Shown here piece by piece: positions 55,436 to 64,000 of a DNA stretch of 64,000 bases. The stretch covers positions 992,001 to 1,056,000 of the forward strand of contig NZ_AP029023.1 of NCBI RefSeq assembly GCF_037076555.1, read 5' to 3'. Every line of letters starts with the position of its first letter. Positions within the stretch are counted from its first letter, which is position 1. Origin of the DNA: Methylophilus sp. DW102. GTDB lineage: Bacteria; Pseudomonadota; Gammaproteobacteria; Burkholderiales; Methylophilaceae. A program made the position numbers and the translations under genes. Below the pieces are notes generated by a model. The model was not told the DNA's origin. It did no database searches and saw only the letters and a program-made list of their open reading frames with translations.

Positions 55436-56242
55436 ATGTTGAAAGTAGTGATTGCAGGCGTGTCTGGCCGTATGGGGCATGCCCTGCTTGAAGGCGTTTT
55501 TTCTGATCCTGGCTTGCAACTGCATGCGGCCTTGGATCGTGCTGAAAGTGCCATGATTGGTCGAGATGCTGGTGAGCAGTTTGGCAAGTTGAGTGGCGTC
55601 AAAATTACTTCTGATGTTGAATCTGCATTGAAGGGGGCTGATGTGCTGGTGGACTTCACCCGTCCTGAAGCCAGTATGCAATATTTGCAAGCGTGTCAGC
55701 AGGCGCAGGTGAAGCTGGTGATTGGCACCACAGGGTTTAGCGAGGCTGAGAAAGTCAGTATTGAGGCAGCTGCCAAAAATATCGGGATTGTGTTTGCGCC
55801 CAATATGAGCGTGGGTGTCACCTTGCTGATTAACTTGGTTGAACAAGCCGCGCGCGTATTAAACCAAGGCTACGATATCGAAGTCGTCGAAATGCACCAT
55901 CGCCATAAAGTCGATGCGCCGTCTGGCACGGCACTGCGCTTGGGCGAAGCCGCAGCCAAAGGCATAGACAAGGCACTGAAGGATTGTGCCGTGTATGCGC
56001 GTGAAGGTGTCACTGGTGAGCGTGAAGCGGGCACCATAGGCTTCGCAACCCTGCGCGGTGGCGATGTGGTGGGCGATCATACGGTGGTCCTGGCGGGTGT
56101 GGGTGAGCGTGTAGAGTTAACGCACAAGGCCTCCAGCCGGGCGACCTTTGCTCAGGGCGCGTTGCGCGCTGCCAAGTTTCTGGCAACCCAACAGGCCGGT
56201 TTGTTTGATATGCGAGATGTGCTTGGCTTTGACAAGAATTGA
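55436..56242 (+). CDS. dapB: 4-hydroxy-tetrahydrodipicolinate reductase
   Basis: Lysine/diaminopimelate pathway reductase. The 268-residue product has the NAD(P) motif VVIAGVSGRMGHAL, FTRPEA, the catalytic EMHHRHKVDAPSGTALRLGEA (HHxxKxDAPSGTA), and a C-terminal HKASSRATFAQGALRAAKF block. It lies between the bamE-type gene and carA. In many betaproteobacteria bamE and dapB are neighbours, so the order is conserved. Confidence 0.96.
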   Translation: MLKVVIAGVSGRMGHALLEGVFSDPGLQLHAALDRAESAMIGRDAGEQFGKLSGVKITSDVESALKGADVLVDFTRPEASMQYLQACQQAQVKLVIGTTGFSEAEKVSIEAAAKNIGIVFAPNMSVGVTLLINLVEQAARVLNQGYDIEVVEMHHRHKVDAPSGTALRLGEAAAKGIDKALKDCAVYAREGVTGEREAGTIGFATLRGGDVVGDHTVVLAGVGERVELTHKASSRATFAQGALRAAKFLATQQAGLFDMRDVLGFDKN

Positions 56243-56308
56243 TGGTTAAGCCGCTGATTTCACGCGGGCAATCATCATGCTTTAACATCCTCTGACAATA
56301 CCTCGCCC

Positions 56309-56337
56309 TTGAGTGAGGCTTTAATCTAGGCTATAAT
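56309..56337 (+). promoter_or_regulatory. Sigma-70 promoter of carAB
   Basis: TTGAGT, 17-base spacer, TATAAT. Predicted start near 56344, giving a leader of about 127 bases before the GTG of carA. Confidence 0.7.
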
Positions 56338-56349
56338 GCCGCAATTCTG

Positions 56350-56382
56350 AACGGGAAGAGTCCAAAAAACTTTTCCCGTTTT
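56350..56382 (+). terminator. Attenuator-like hairpin at the 5' end of the carA leader
   Basis: AACGGGAA (56350-56357) and TTCCCGTT (56373-56380) form a stem with an A-rich loop, followed by TT and then GCAC. It begins about six bases after the predicted start site. It could be an early terminator or a 5' stabilising stem controlling carAB in response to pyrimidines or arginine. Confidence 0.5.
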
Positions 56383-56470
56383 GCACATCTACTCACCGCT
56401 GCATAGGGCCCTCGCAGGCATGTTGCGACCTTCAAAAGATGTGTTTCGATTCAAACTTAAGGAGCTAAAG

Positions 56471-57610
56471 GTGTCAAAAACAATTCCAGCGATTTTAGTG
56501 TTAGCAGATGGAACTGTTTTTAAGGGCATGAGCATTGGCGCTTCCGGTCATACAGTCGGTGAGGTGGTGTTTAATACCTCTATCACCGGTTATCAGGAAA
56601 TTCTTACCGATCCTTCCTATACCGAACAAATTGTCACATTGACTTATCCGCATATTGGTAACTATGGTACCAATAGCGAAGATGTGGAATCTGGCAAAGT
56701 CTATGCTGCGGGTCTGATTATTCGTGACCTGCCCTTATTGGAAAGCAATTTCCGCAGTGAACAAAATCTTTCCGATTATCTCAAGACCAACAATGTAGTG
56801 GCGATTGCTGATATCGATACGCGCAAGTTGACCCGTATTTTGCGTGAAAAGGGTGCGCAAGCCGGCTGTATTATGGCGGGTGAGCATGTGGATGAAGCGC
56901 AGGCATTGGCCCATGCACAGGGCTTCCCCGGACTTGCCGGGATGGACTTGGCTAAAGTGGTGAGCTGTACACAAGCCTATGAGTTTACCGAGCAGGAATG
57001 GCAATTAGGCGCGGGCTTTAGCAAAGCGGCTGAGCAACAGTTTCATGTGGTGGCATTTGACTATGGTGTGAAACGCAACATTCTGCGCATGCTGGTTTCA
57101 CGTGGCTGTAAAGTCACCGTTTTGCCGGCCCAGGCAACCGCCGAACAAGCCTTGGCCTATCAGCCCGATGGCATTTTCCTGTCTAACGGCCCTGGTGATC
57201 CTGAACCATGTGATTACGCAATAAAAGCGATCAAAACCTTGGTGGATTCAGGCATCCCCACTTTTGGGATCTGTCTGGGCCACCAGTTGCTGGCATTGGC
57301 CAGTGGTGCAAAAACCCTGAAAATGAAATTTGGTCATCACGGTGCCAACCATCCGGTACAGGATGTGGAAAGCAAGCGTGTGTATATCACCAGCCAGAAC
57401 CATGGTTTTGCGGCTGACCCGGCGACGCTGCCTGCCAATGTCAAAGTGACGCATGTGTCATTGTTTGATGGCAGCCTGCAAGGGATCGCGCGTACAGACA
57501 AGCCCGCCTTCAGCTTCCAGGGACACCCGGAAGCCAGCCCAGGCCCGCAAGAAATGAGCGTGTTGTTTGACCGCTTTATCCAGTTAATGCAAGAAAGAAA
57601 GTCCATCTAA
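56471..57610 (+). CDS. carA: Carbamoyl-phosphate synthase small subunit
   Basis: Glutaminase subunit feeding ammonia to CarB for arginine and pyrimidine synthesis. The 379-residue product starts at GTG 56471, seven bases after GGAG; upstream in-frame ATG codons lack a site and would extend beyond the family length. N-terminal domain [31 protein letters not shown] (quoted GEVVFNTS and GYQEI) and C-terminal GATase with [15 protein letters not shown] (Cys nucleophile), GHHGANHPV and [11 protein letters not shown]. The stop overlaps the carB start (TAATG). Confidence 0.97.
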   Translation: MSKTIPAILVLADGTVFKGMSIGASGHTVGEVVFNTSITGYQEILTDPSYTEQIVTLTYPHIGNYGTNSEDVESGKVYAAGLIIRDLPLLESNFRSEQNLSDYLKTNNVVAIADIDTRKLTRILREKGAQAGCIMAGEHVDEAQALAHAQGFPGLAGMDLAKVVSCTQAYEFTEQEWQLGAGFSKAAEQQFHVVAFDYGVKRNILRMLVSRGCKVTVLPAQATAEQALAYQPDGIFLSNGPGDPEPCDYAIKAIKTLVDSGIPTFGICLGHQLLALASGAKTLKMKFGHHGANHPVQDVESKRVYITSQNHGFAADPATLPANVKVTHVSLFDGSLQGIARTDKPAFSFQGHPEASPGPQEMSVLFDRFIQLMQERKSI

Positions 57611-60600
57611 TGGCAAAAAGAACCGACATTAAAAGTATTCTGATTATCGGTGCAGGTCCGATTGTCATTGGTCAAGCCTGTGAGTTTGATTACTCTGGCG
57701 CCCAAGCCTGTAAAGCCTTGCGGGAAGAGGGTTACCGGGTCATTTTGGTCAACTCCAATCCAGCCACCATCATGACTGACCCGGAAATGGCAGATGCGAC
57801 TTACATCGAGCCCATTACCTGGCAAATCGTCGAAAAAATTATTGAAAAAGAGCGTCCTGATGCCTTGCTGCCAACCATGGGTGGGCAAACGGCATTGAAC
57901 TGTGCCCTCGATCTGGACAAGCACGGCGTCTTGCAGAAATACAATGTGGAACTGATCGGCGCGACTAAAGAGGCGATTGATAAAGCCGAAGACCGTCAGA
58001 AGTTTAAAGAAGCCATGACCAAAATTGGCCTGGGTTCTGCACGTTCAGCGATTGCACACAGCCTCGAAGAAGCCTTGCAAGTGCAGGCCACTATTGGTTA
58101 TCCGGCGATTATTCGCCCTTCGTTCACCATGGGCGGCAGTGGTGGTGGCATCGCCTACAATCGTGAAGAATTTATCGCCATTTGCGAGCGTGGCCTGGAT
58201 GCCTCCCCAACCAACGAGTTGCTGATCGAAGAGTCGCTGCTGGGCTGGAAAGAATACGAGATGGAAGTGGTACGCGACAAAGCGGACAACTGCATCATTA
58301 TCTGTTCGATTGAAAACCTGGATCCTATGGGCGTGCATACCGGTGACAGTATTACTGTTGCGCCAGCACAAACCCTGACCGACAAAGAATACCAGATCAT
58401 GCGTAATGCCTCACTGGCCGTATTGCGTGAGATCGGGGTAGATACCGGTGGTTCCAACGTGCAGTTTGCCATCAACCCGAACGATGGCCGCATGATTGTG
58501 ATTGAGATGAACCCGCGGGTGTCACGCTCCTCTGCGCTGGCATCCAAAGCAACAGGCTTTCCGATTGCCAAAGTCGCGGCCAAACTGGCGGTGGGTTTTA
58601 CGCTGGATGAGTTGCGTAATGAAATTACCGGTGGTCAGACCCCGGCTTCATTTGAGCCATCGATTGACTATGTGGTCACTAAAGTGCCACGTTTTGCGTT
58701 TGAGAAATTTCCGCAGGCGGATAGCCGCTTGACGACCCAGATGAAATCTGTGGGTGAAGTCATGGCCATGGGTCGTAGCTTCCAGGAGTCTTTCCAGAAA
58801 GCGTTACGCGGTCTGGAAGTCGGTGTGGATGGTCTGGATTCGGTCACCGATGACAAAGACCGTATTGTCAAGGAAATGGGTGAGCCCGGTCCTGAGCGTA
58901 TCTGGTACGTGGCGGACGCCTTCCGTTTGGGCATGAGTGTGGATGAAGTGTTTGATATCACCAAAATCGACCGCTGGTTCCTGGTGCAGATTGAAGAAAT
59001 CATCAAACTCGAATTGTCATTGTCAGGCAAGTCGCTGGGGGATTTGACCAAAGAGACTCTGTTCCGCCTCAAGCGTAAAGGCTTCTCTGACCGTAGACTG
59101 GCCAAGCTGTTGAGCACAGACCAGCATGCAGTGCGTGCTTTCCGTCAGGCGCTTAATGTGCGTCCGGTCTATAAGCGCGTAGATACCTGTGCGGCTGAGT
59201 TTGCCACCAACACGGCTTATATGTACTCGACCTATGAGGAAGAGTGCGAGTCCAATCCGTCGGACAAGAAAAAAATCATGGTGTTAGGCGGTGGTCCTAA
59301 CCGCATTGGTCAGGGCATCGAGTTTGACTATTGCTGTGTGCACGCGGCGTTTGCCATGCGTGAAGATGGTTACGAAACCATTATGGTCAACTGTAACCCT
59401 GAAACCGTCTCTACCGATTACGACACCTCTGACCGTCTCTATTTTGAGCCGGTGACACTGGAAGACGTACTCGAAATCGTCAACATCGAAAAACCGGTGG
59501 GTGTGATTGTGCAGTATGGCGGCCAAACCCCGCTCAAACTGGCGCGTGACCTCGAAAAAGCTGGCGTGCCTATCATTGGGACCACGCCTGATGCGATTGA
59601 CCGTGCAGAAGACCGTGAACGCTTCCAGCAAATGCTGCATAGCCTGAACCTGAAGCAGCCGCCGAACCGCACAGCGCGTGCGCCAGAAGAGGCAATTCGC
59701 CTTGCGACTGAAATCGGTTACCCGTTGGTGGTGCGCCCTTCTTATGTTCTGGGTGGCCGCGCGATGGAAATCGTGCATGAGCAAAGCCAGTTGGAGCGCT
59801 ACATGCGTGAAGCGGTTAAGGTGTCTAATGAGTCCCCAGTTCTGCTGGACCGCTTCCTGAACGATGCGATTGAAGTAGACGTGGATGCTTTGAGCGACGG
59901 TGAAGATGTGTTGATCGGCGGCATCATGCAGCACGTGGAACAAGCTGGTGTGCACTCTGGTGACTCTGCCTGTTCACTGCCGCCTTACAGCCTGAGCGAC
60001 GACCTGCAAGATGAGTTGCGCAGACAAACCGTACAAATGGCGAAAGCGCTGGGCGTGAAGGGCCTGATGAACGTACAGTTTGCCGTGCAGAACAGTGGGC
60101 AGGGCGATGTCGTATATGTGCTAGAAGTTAACCCGCGCGCATCCCGTACCGTACCGTTTGTGTCTAAAGCCTGTGGCTTGCAGCTGGCCAAAATTGCGGC
60201 ACGTTGCATGGCAGGTCAGACGCTGAAATCTCAAGGCGTGACCAAAGAAGTGATTCCGCCTTATTACTCGGTGAAAGAAGCTGTGTTCCCCTTCATCAAG
60301 TTTCCGGGCGTGGATACCATCCTGGGGCCTGAAATGAAGTCCACTGGTGAAGTGATGGGTGTAGGCAATACTTTTGCCGAGGCTTTTGTGAAGTCACAAT
60401 TGGGGGCCTCTGTGAAGATGCCTACCGGGGGCAGAGCCTTTATCAGCGTACGTAACGAAGATCACAAAAAAGTGATCGACATTGCGCAGGACCTGGTTAA
60501 ACTCGGTTTCACGCTAGTGGCGACCAAAGGTACAGCGCGTGCACTGGCCGAGCAAGGTCTAGAGGTGACACCGGTGAACAAAGTCGCTGAAGGCCGTCCG

Positions 60601-60825
60601 CATATTGTCGACATGATCAAGAACGATGAGATCAGTTTGATTGTCAATGTCACAGAAGACAAAAAGGCGATTACTGACTCGTATGAGATCCGCCGCAGCG
60701 CGCTTCAGAACAAGGTGACTTATTACACGACTCTGGCGGGTGCGCGTGCCGCTTGTATCGGCATGGCACAAAGCAAGGATATGGATGTCTACTCGGTGCA
60801 AGACTTGCACAAACGCCTTGGTTAA
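57610..60825 (+). CDS. carB: Carbamoyl-phosphate synthase large subunit
   Basis: Makes carbamoyl phosphate from bicarbonate, two ATP and CarA-derived ammonia. The 1071-residue product has two homologous ATP-grasp halves (about 1-400 and 550-935: [17 protein letters not shown] and [29 protein letters not shown] and [12 protein letters not shown]), an oligomerisation domain between them, and a C-terminal MGS-like allosteric domain (about 940-1071: [14 protein letters not shown]). Length matches E. coli (1073). Followed by a strong terminator. Confidence 0.98.
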   Translation: MAKRTDIKSILIIGAGPIVIGQACEFDYSGAQACKALREEGYRVILVNSNPATIMTDPEMADATYIEPITWQIVEKIIEKERPDALLPTMGGQTALNCALDLDKHGVLQKYNVELIGATKEAIDKAEDRQKFKEAMTKIGLGSARSAIAHSLEEALQVQATIGYPAIIRPSFTMGGSGGGIAYNREEFIAICERGLDASPTNELLIEESLLGWKEYEMEVVRDKADNCIIICSIENLDPMGVHTGDSITVAPAQTLTDKEYQIMRNASLAVLREIGVDTGGSNVQFAINPNDGRMIVIEMNPRVSRSSALASKATGFPIAKVAAKLAVGFTLDELRNEITGGQTPASFEPSIDYVVTKVPRFAFEKFPQADSRLTTQMKSVGEVMAMGRSFQESFQKALRGLEVGVDGLDSVTDDKDRIVKEMGEPGPERIWYVADAFRLGMSVDEVFDITKIDRWFLVQIEEIIKLELSLSGKSLGDLTKETLFRLKRKGFSDRRLAKLLSTDQHAVRAFRQALNVRPVYKRVDTCAAEFATNTAYMYSTYEEECESNPSDKKKIMVLGGGPNRIGQGIEFDYCCVHAAFAMREDGYETIMVNCNPETVSTDYDTSDRLYFEPVTLEDVLEIVNIEKPVGVIVQYGGQTPLKLARDLEKAGVPIIGTTPDAIDRAEDRERFQQMLHSLNLKQPPNRTARAPEEAIRLATEIGYPLVVRPSYVLGGRAMEIVHEQSQLERYMREAVKVSNESPVLLDRFLNDAIEVDVDALSDGEDVLIGGIMQHVEQAGVHSGDSACSLPPYSLSDDLQDELRRQTVQMAKALGVKGLMNVQFAVQNSGQGDVVYVLEVNPRASRTVPFVSKACGLQLAKIAARCMAGQTLKSQGVTKEVIPPYYSVKEAVFPFIKFPGVDTILGPEMKSTGEVMGVGNTFAEAFVKSQLGASVKMPTGGRAFISVRNEDHKKVIDIAQDLVKLGFTLVATKGTARALAEQGLEVTPVNKVAEGRPHIVDMIKNDEISLIVNVTEDKKAITDSYEIRRSALQNKVTYYTTLAGARAACIGMAQSKDMDVYSVQDLHKRLG

Positions 60826-60851
60826 CATACACTAGGCTTAGTTGATATTTA

Positions 60852-60889
60852 AATAAGCCACGCTCATTCGGGTGTGGTTTATTTTTTTT
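60852..60889 (+). terminator. Intrinsic terminator between carB and greA
   Basis: AATAAGCCAC / GTGGTTTATT stem (one G-U pair) with a 12-base loop and eight T to 60889. It ends only 28 bases before the greA ATG. Confidence 0.88.
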
Positions 60890-60917
60890 ATACTCATTTT
60901 TTGAAGGTATTTTCATC

Positions 60918-61400
60918 ATGGCAGTCAATCAGATTCCTGTCACCGTGAAAGGTGCAGAATTGCTCAAAGAAGAATTACAACGTTTGCGCGCGGTGGATAG
61001 ACCCAATATTATCCAGGCAATCGCTGAGGCACGGGCACAAGGCGACTTGTCTGAGAATGCAGAGTATGAGTCAGCCAAAGAGCGCCAGAGCTTTATCGAA
61101 GGCCGGATTGCCGAGCTTGAGGCGAAATTGTCCAACCTGCAGATTATTGATCCAACCATGCTCAATGCAGAGGGTCGTGTGGTGTTTGGCGCGACCGTGA
61201 GATTTGAAGACCTGGATTCTGGCGATGCTAAAACCTACCAGATCGTGGGTGAGGACGAAGCCGATATCAAAAATGGCAAAATCTCGGTTAGTTCGCCAAT
61301 TGCACGTGGCCTGATTGGCAAGTCTGAGGGTGAAGTCGTTGAAATCCAGTCTCCAGGCGGCGTGAAAGAGTACGAAATCATTGAGGTACTCTACGTTTAG
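60918..61400 (+). CDS. greA: Transcription elongation factor GreA
   Basis: Rescues backtracked RNA polymerase by stimulating transcript cleavage. The 160-residue product has the N-terminal coiled-coil hairpin with the acidic tip ([22 protein letters not shown]: Asp and Glu of DLSENAEY) and the C-terminal FKBP-like domain ([20 protein letters not shown]). GAAGG lies just before the ATG. The carB terminator stands immediately upstream, so greA needs read-through or a promoter lying inside or before that hairpin. Confidence 0.97.
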   Translation: MAVNQIPVTVKGAELLKEELQRLRAVDRPNIIQAIAEARAQGDLSENAEYESAKERQSFIEGRIAELEAKLSNLQIIDPTMLNAEGRVVFGATVRFEDLDSGDAKTYQIVGEDEADIKNGKISVSSPIARGLIGKSEGEVVEIQSPGGVKEYEIIEVLYV

Positions 61401-61458
61401 TCCTTGCGATTGAATCATCTGGGATGCGTGAATAGCAGAAAATAGGAGCGTAGCAGCG

Positions 61459-61914
61459 ATGGCCAAGCAATCAGGACTCACCGGATGGTTAAACCCGGTC
61501 TTACTTACGTTATGGGTGGGGGCTTTGTGGATGACCGCCATCACCGCCAGTGTGCTGTTCAAAACCATTCCTGACCATATGCTGGCCGGAAACGTCGCAG
61601 GAAAGTTGTTTACGATTGTCAGCTACATTGGACTTGTCAGCGGCTTGTGGTTGTTGATCCAGCGGCTGGCGAGTGACGGTTTTTCCGCATTCAAGCAAGG
61701 CCTGTTCTGGGTGATCCTCATCATGTGGATACTGGTCCTGATTGGCGAATTTGGCATCCAGCCATTATTGGCTCAGCTCAAAGCCAGTGCTCTGCCAAAC
61801 GATGTAATGCAAAGTGTGTTCGCCAGCCGCTTTAAAACCTGGCATGGTGTGGCGAGTATTGCTTACATGATTGAGTGTTTGTTAGGCGTCTGGTTGGTGG
61901 TCAAGTCGAACTGA
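61459..61914 (+). CDS. DUF4149 family membrane protein
   Basis: 151-residue membrane protein with four hydrophobic helices, matching the DUF4149 (TMEM205-like) family found between greA and yhbY in many betaproteobacteria. Landmarks: LWVGALWMTAI in helix 1, LFKTIPDHMLAGNVAGKLF after it, and FKTWHGVASIAYMIE before the last helix. Function unknown. It ends at a bidirectional terminator. Confidence 0.8.
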   Translation: MAKQSGLTGWLNPVLLTLWVGALWMTAITASVLFKTIPDHMLAGNVAGKLFTIVSYIGLVSGLWLLIQRLASDGFSAFKQGLFWVILIMWILVLIGEFGIQPLLAQLKASALPNDVMQSVFASRFKTWHGVASIAYMIECLLGVWLVVKSN

Positions 61915-61921
61915 GGCCAAT

Positions 61922-61951
61922 AAAAAACGCGCAAAGGAATGCGCGTTTTTT
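61922..61951. terminator. Bidirectional intrinsic terminator
   Basis: AAAAAACGCGC-N8-GCGCGTTTTTT between the convergent DUF4149 gene and yhbY; A run and T run make it effective on both strands. Confidence 0.92.
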
Positions 61952-61976
61952 GTATCAGGCGTGTTTGTGAGCGTGA

Positions 61977-62285
61977 TTACAGCTTGGGGATTACGATCTT
62001 CGCTGAAGCTTTCACGGTTTCGCTGGCGCGATAAAACACTAGTTGTTTGCCGATATGGTGCACGGCGATGGCGCCCGCTTTATCGGCGATCTCTTCGAAT
62101 AATGATTTACGCAAATCGCGGTCATCGCCCGCCACTTGCACTTTGATAAGCTCGTGGGCATTGAGGCTGACCTCGATTTCCTTGAGTACCGCGTCTGTCA
62201 GGCCATTGTTGCCTATCATGACTACCGGATTTAAATTGTGCGCCAGACCACGTAAATAAGCGATTTGTTTGCTGTTTAATTGCAT
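61977..62285 (-). CDS. yhbY: YhbY (CRS1/CRM domain) RNA-binding protein
   Basis: 102-residue protein made of one CRM domain, associated in E. coli with pre-50S ribosomal particles. Landmarks: MQLNSKQIAYLRGLAHNLNP, MIGNNGLTDAVLKEIEVSL (GxxG-type loop), HELIKVQV and the C-terminal HHIGKQLVFYR. Divergent from rlmE with 55 bases between, the standard arrangement. Confidence 0.95.
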   Translation of the reverse strand: MQLNSKQIAYLRGLAHNLNPVVMIGNNGLTDAVLKEIEVSLNAHELIKVQVAGDDRDLRKSLFEEIADKAGAIAVHHIGKQLVFYRASETVKASAKIVIPKL

Positions 62286-62340
62286 GCAAAATATTCCTTG
62301 AAAACAGACCGCATTTTAGCATGAAGCAGGAATTCCCCCT

Positions 62341-62961
62341 ATGAAACCCTCCAAAACCAGTAAAGCCTGGATGCAAGAGCATCTCAATGACGAATTCGTC
62401 AAGCGTGCGCAAAAAGACGGCTACCGTGCCCGCGCTGCTTATAAGCTGCTCGAAATTGACGATAAAGATAAATTGATCAAGCCTGGCATGACCGTAGTGG
62501 ATCTGGGGTCTACACCTGGCAGCTGGTCACAGGTCGCGGTCCAGCGCATCAAAGGCCAGGGCCGCGTGATTGCACTGGATATTCTGGAGATGCATCCGAT
62601 TCCCGGTGTGGAATTTATTTGCGGTGATTTTCGCGAAGAAACGGTACTGCAGCAATTGGAGGCCGCGCTGAATGGCAAGCTGGTCGATCTGGTGATTGCC
62701 GACATGGCGCCTAATATGAGCGGACTCAAAGATGTTGACCAGGCAGGGGCAACGTATTTGACAGAGCTCGCCCTGGATTTTTGTCAGCATTGGTTGAAAC
62801 CGGGCGGCAACTTTCTGGTCAAAGTCTTTATCGGTAGTGGATTTGAGGAAATTGTGAAACAAATGCGTGGCCAGTTTGCCAAAGTCGTCACACGTAAACC
62901 TAAAGCCTCGCGTGATCGTAGCAGTGAAGTGTATCTGCTGGGCTTGCAGCGAAAAGCTTGA
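62341..62961 (+). CDS. rlmE: 23S rRNA 2'-O-methyltransferase RlmE (FtsJ/RrmJ)
   Basis: Methylates the 2'-OH of a uridine in the 23S rRNA A loop (U2552 in E. coli). The 206-residue product has [13 protein letters not shown] (catalytic Lys), [15 protein letters not shown] (SAM site; E. coli has GAAPGGWS), DMAPNMSG (catalytic Asp), and the later catalytic Lys in NFLVKVF and Glu in SSEVYLL, completing the K-D-K-E tetrad. Upstream of ftsH as in most Proteobacteria. Confidence 0.96.
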   Translation: MKPSKTSKAWMQEHLNDEFVKRAQKDGYRARAAYKLLEIDDKDKLIKPGMTVVDLGSTPGSWSQVAVQRIKGQGRVIALDILEMHPIPGVEFICGDFREETVLQQLEAALNGKLVDLVIADMAPNMSGLKDVDQAGATYLTELALDFCQHWLKPGGNFLVKVFIGSGFEEIVKQMRGQFAKVVTRKPKASRDRSSEVYLLGLQRKA

Positions 62962-63108
62962 ATTGCAATGCTTTTTTGCGTTTAGTTTGATCGCACAAGC
63001 AAAAAAATGGGTATACAATGCCATTGAAGGCTTGAAATTATAGGCTTTGCCTCCATTATTTTCTTAGGGATTCTCCCTGCCTTTCGTTTTTAAAGTTAAG
63101 GAACCACT

Positions 63109-64000
63109 TTGAATAATCTACTGAAGAATATCGCGATTTGGGTAGCAATTGCCTTGTTGCTGATGACGGTATTTAATCAATTTAGCGGCACGGGCAGAAG
63201 CAGTGGCCAGGTGGTTTACTCTCAGTTCATGCAAGAGGTCAAGGATGGCCGCGTAGCCAAGGTGCAGATTGATGGTCGCTCCTTGCATGTGACTACCAAC
63301 GAGGGCAAAAACTATGAGACATTCTCGCCTTCCGATCCATGGTTGGTATCAGACCTGCTTAAAAATAACGTTATTGTAGAAGCCAAACCAGAAGAGCATG
63401 AATCCATGCTTATGAGCATTTTTGTCTCCTGGTTCCCCATGATTCTCTTGATCGGTGTCTGGATTTTCTTCATGCGCCAGATGCAAGGTGGCGGCAAGGG
63501 CGGTGGCCCATTCTCGTTCGGCAAGAGCAAGGCACGTCAACTGGATGAATCCAACAACAGCACCACATTTGCTGATGTGGCCGGTTGCGATGAAGCCAAA
63601 GAAGAAGTGGCTGAGTTGGTTGAATTCTTGAAGGACCCAAGCAAGTTTCAGAAACTGGGTGGCCGCATCCCGCGTGGCGTATTGATGGTAGGCCCGCCTG
63701 GGACCGGTAAGACCTTGCTGGCCCGTGCGATTGCCGGTGAAGCCAAAGTCCCTTTCTTCAGTATCTCTGGTTCTGACTTTGTGGAAATGTTTGTTGGCGT
63801 GGGTGCTGCGCGTGTGCGTGACATGTTTGAAACGGCCAAAAAGAACTCCCCTTGTATCGTATTTATTGATGAGATTGATGCGGTCGGTCGTCACCGCGGT
63901 GCCGGTACTGGTGGCGGTAACGATGAGCGCGAGCAAACGTTGAACCAGATGTTGGTTGAGATGGATGGTTTTGAGGCCAATTCCGGTGTGATCGTGATTG
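63109..64000 (+). CDS. ftsH: ATP-dependent zinc metalloprotease FtsH, N-terminal part (runs off the window)
   Basis: Membrane-bound AAA+ protease; among its roles in E. coli is LpxC turnover, which links it to LPS synthesis. About 297 residues are visible. There are two transmembrane helices (residues about 7-22 and 101-121) around a periplasmic domain, then the AAA domain with Walker A GPPGTGKT (195-202), the pore loop [10 protein letters not shown] and Walker [13 protein letters not shown]. The start is a TTG at 63109 with AAGGA six bases upstream; no ATG lies before the first helix. The zinc site is outside the window. Confidence 0.96.
   Translation, partial: MNNLLKNIAIWVAIALLLMTVFNQFSGTGRSSGQVVYSQFMQEVKDGRVAKVQIDGRSLHVTTNEGKNYETFSPSDPWLVSDLLKNNVIVEAKPEEHESMLMSIFVSWFPMILLIGVWIFFMRQMQGGGKGGGPFSFGKSKARQLDESNNSTTFADVAGCDEAKEEVAELVEFLKDPSKFQKLGGRIPRGVLMVGPPGTGKTLLARAIAGEAKVPFFSISGSDFVEMFVGVGAARVRDMFETAKKNSPCIVFIDEIDAVGRHRGAGTGGGNDEREQTLNQMLVEMDGFEANSGVIVI

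Overview
The window looks like an ordinary chromosomal segment of a Gram-negative betaproteobacterium, most likely a methylotroph of the Methylophilaceae (Methylovorus/Methylophilus type). This is inferred from protein similarity and gene order: pepP-ubiH-ubiI-like-dsbC; lptD-surA-pdxA-rsmA divergent from amgK-murU; carA-carB-greA-DUF4149 gene-yhbY-rlmE-ftsH; a PEP-CTERM protein; and an Entner-Doudoroff pair, edd-eda, which in such organisms can serve the KDPG branch of the ribulose monophosphate cycle. I saw no phage genes, transposase, CRISPR array, rRNA or tRNA.

Layout. 0-3 kb: the 5' end of leuS (-), an AT-rich gap holding an unassigned terminator-like hairpin, and a TonB-dependent receptor (+). 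3-9.4 kb: adk, then an operon with overlapping ends, lptD-surA-pdxA-rsmA (-). 9.5-13.9 kb: amgK-murU (peptidoglycan recycling), psiE-like, a diguanylate cyclase and two small conserved genes. 14-18.5 kb: pepP, two ubiquinone hydroxylases and dsbC. 18.6-21.6 kb: type IV pilus pilB-pilC (-). 21.6-24.8 kb: cold-shock gene, icd, rluE and a class I glutamine amidotransferase.

24.8-45.5 kb is the most distinctive stretch: a long lipopolysaccharide (LPS) assembly and core-modification region interrupted by edd-eda. It holds an LpxL-type acyltransferase, an InaA-type kinase, a GT9 glycosyltransferase, a tandem double-kinase protein and a NodU-type carbamoyltransferase. After edd-eda come a HAD hydrolase, a YejM-like membrane sulfatase-fold protein that keeps a full active site, and WaaP. 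Convergent with these are a CMP-sugar synthetase-like gene, a DUF115/sialyltransferase-fold gene, two polytopic membrane proteins, waaF, hldE, gmhA and hldD. Together they would make ADP-heptose, add heptose to the core, and decorate it with phosphate, carbamoyl and perhaps phosphoethanolamine-type or acidic-sugar groups.

45.9-64 kb returns to housekeeping: hemH, a glycine-zipper lipoprotein, a PEP-CTERM protein, hrcA, nadK, recN, a family 6 uracil/hypoxanthine-DNA glycosylase, fur, an unusually long BamE-type lipoprotein with duplicated C-terminal domains, dapB, carAB, greA, yhbY, rlmE and the start of ftsH.

The observations I consider most worth following are: the NAD-like coenzyme residues in Icd; the expanded BamE; the kinase/carbamoyltransferase and YejM-like/WaaP modification genes; the CMP-sugar synthetase plus DUF115 pair; and several unexplained intergenic palindromes.
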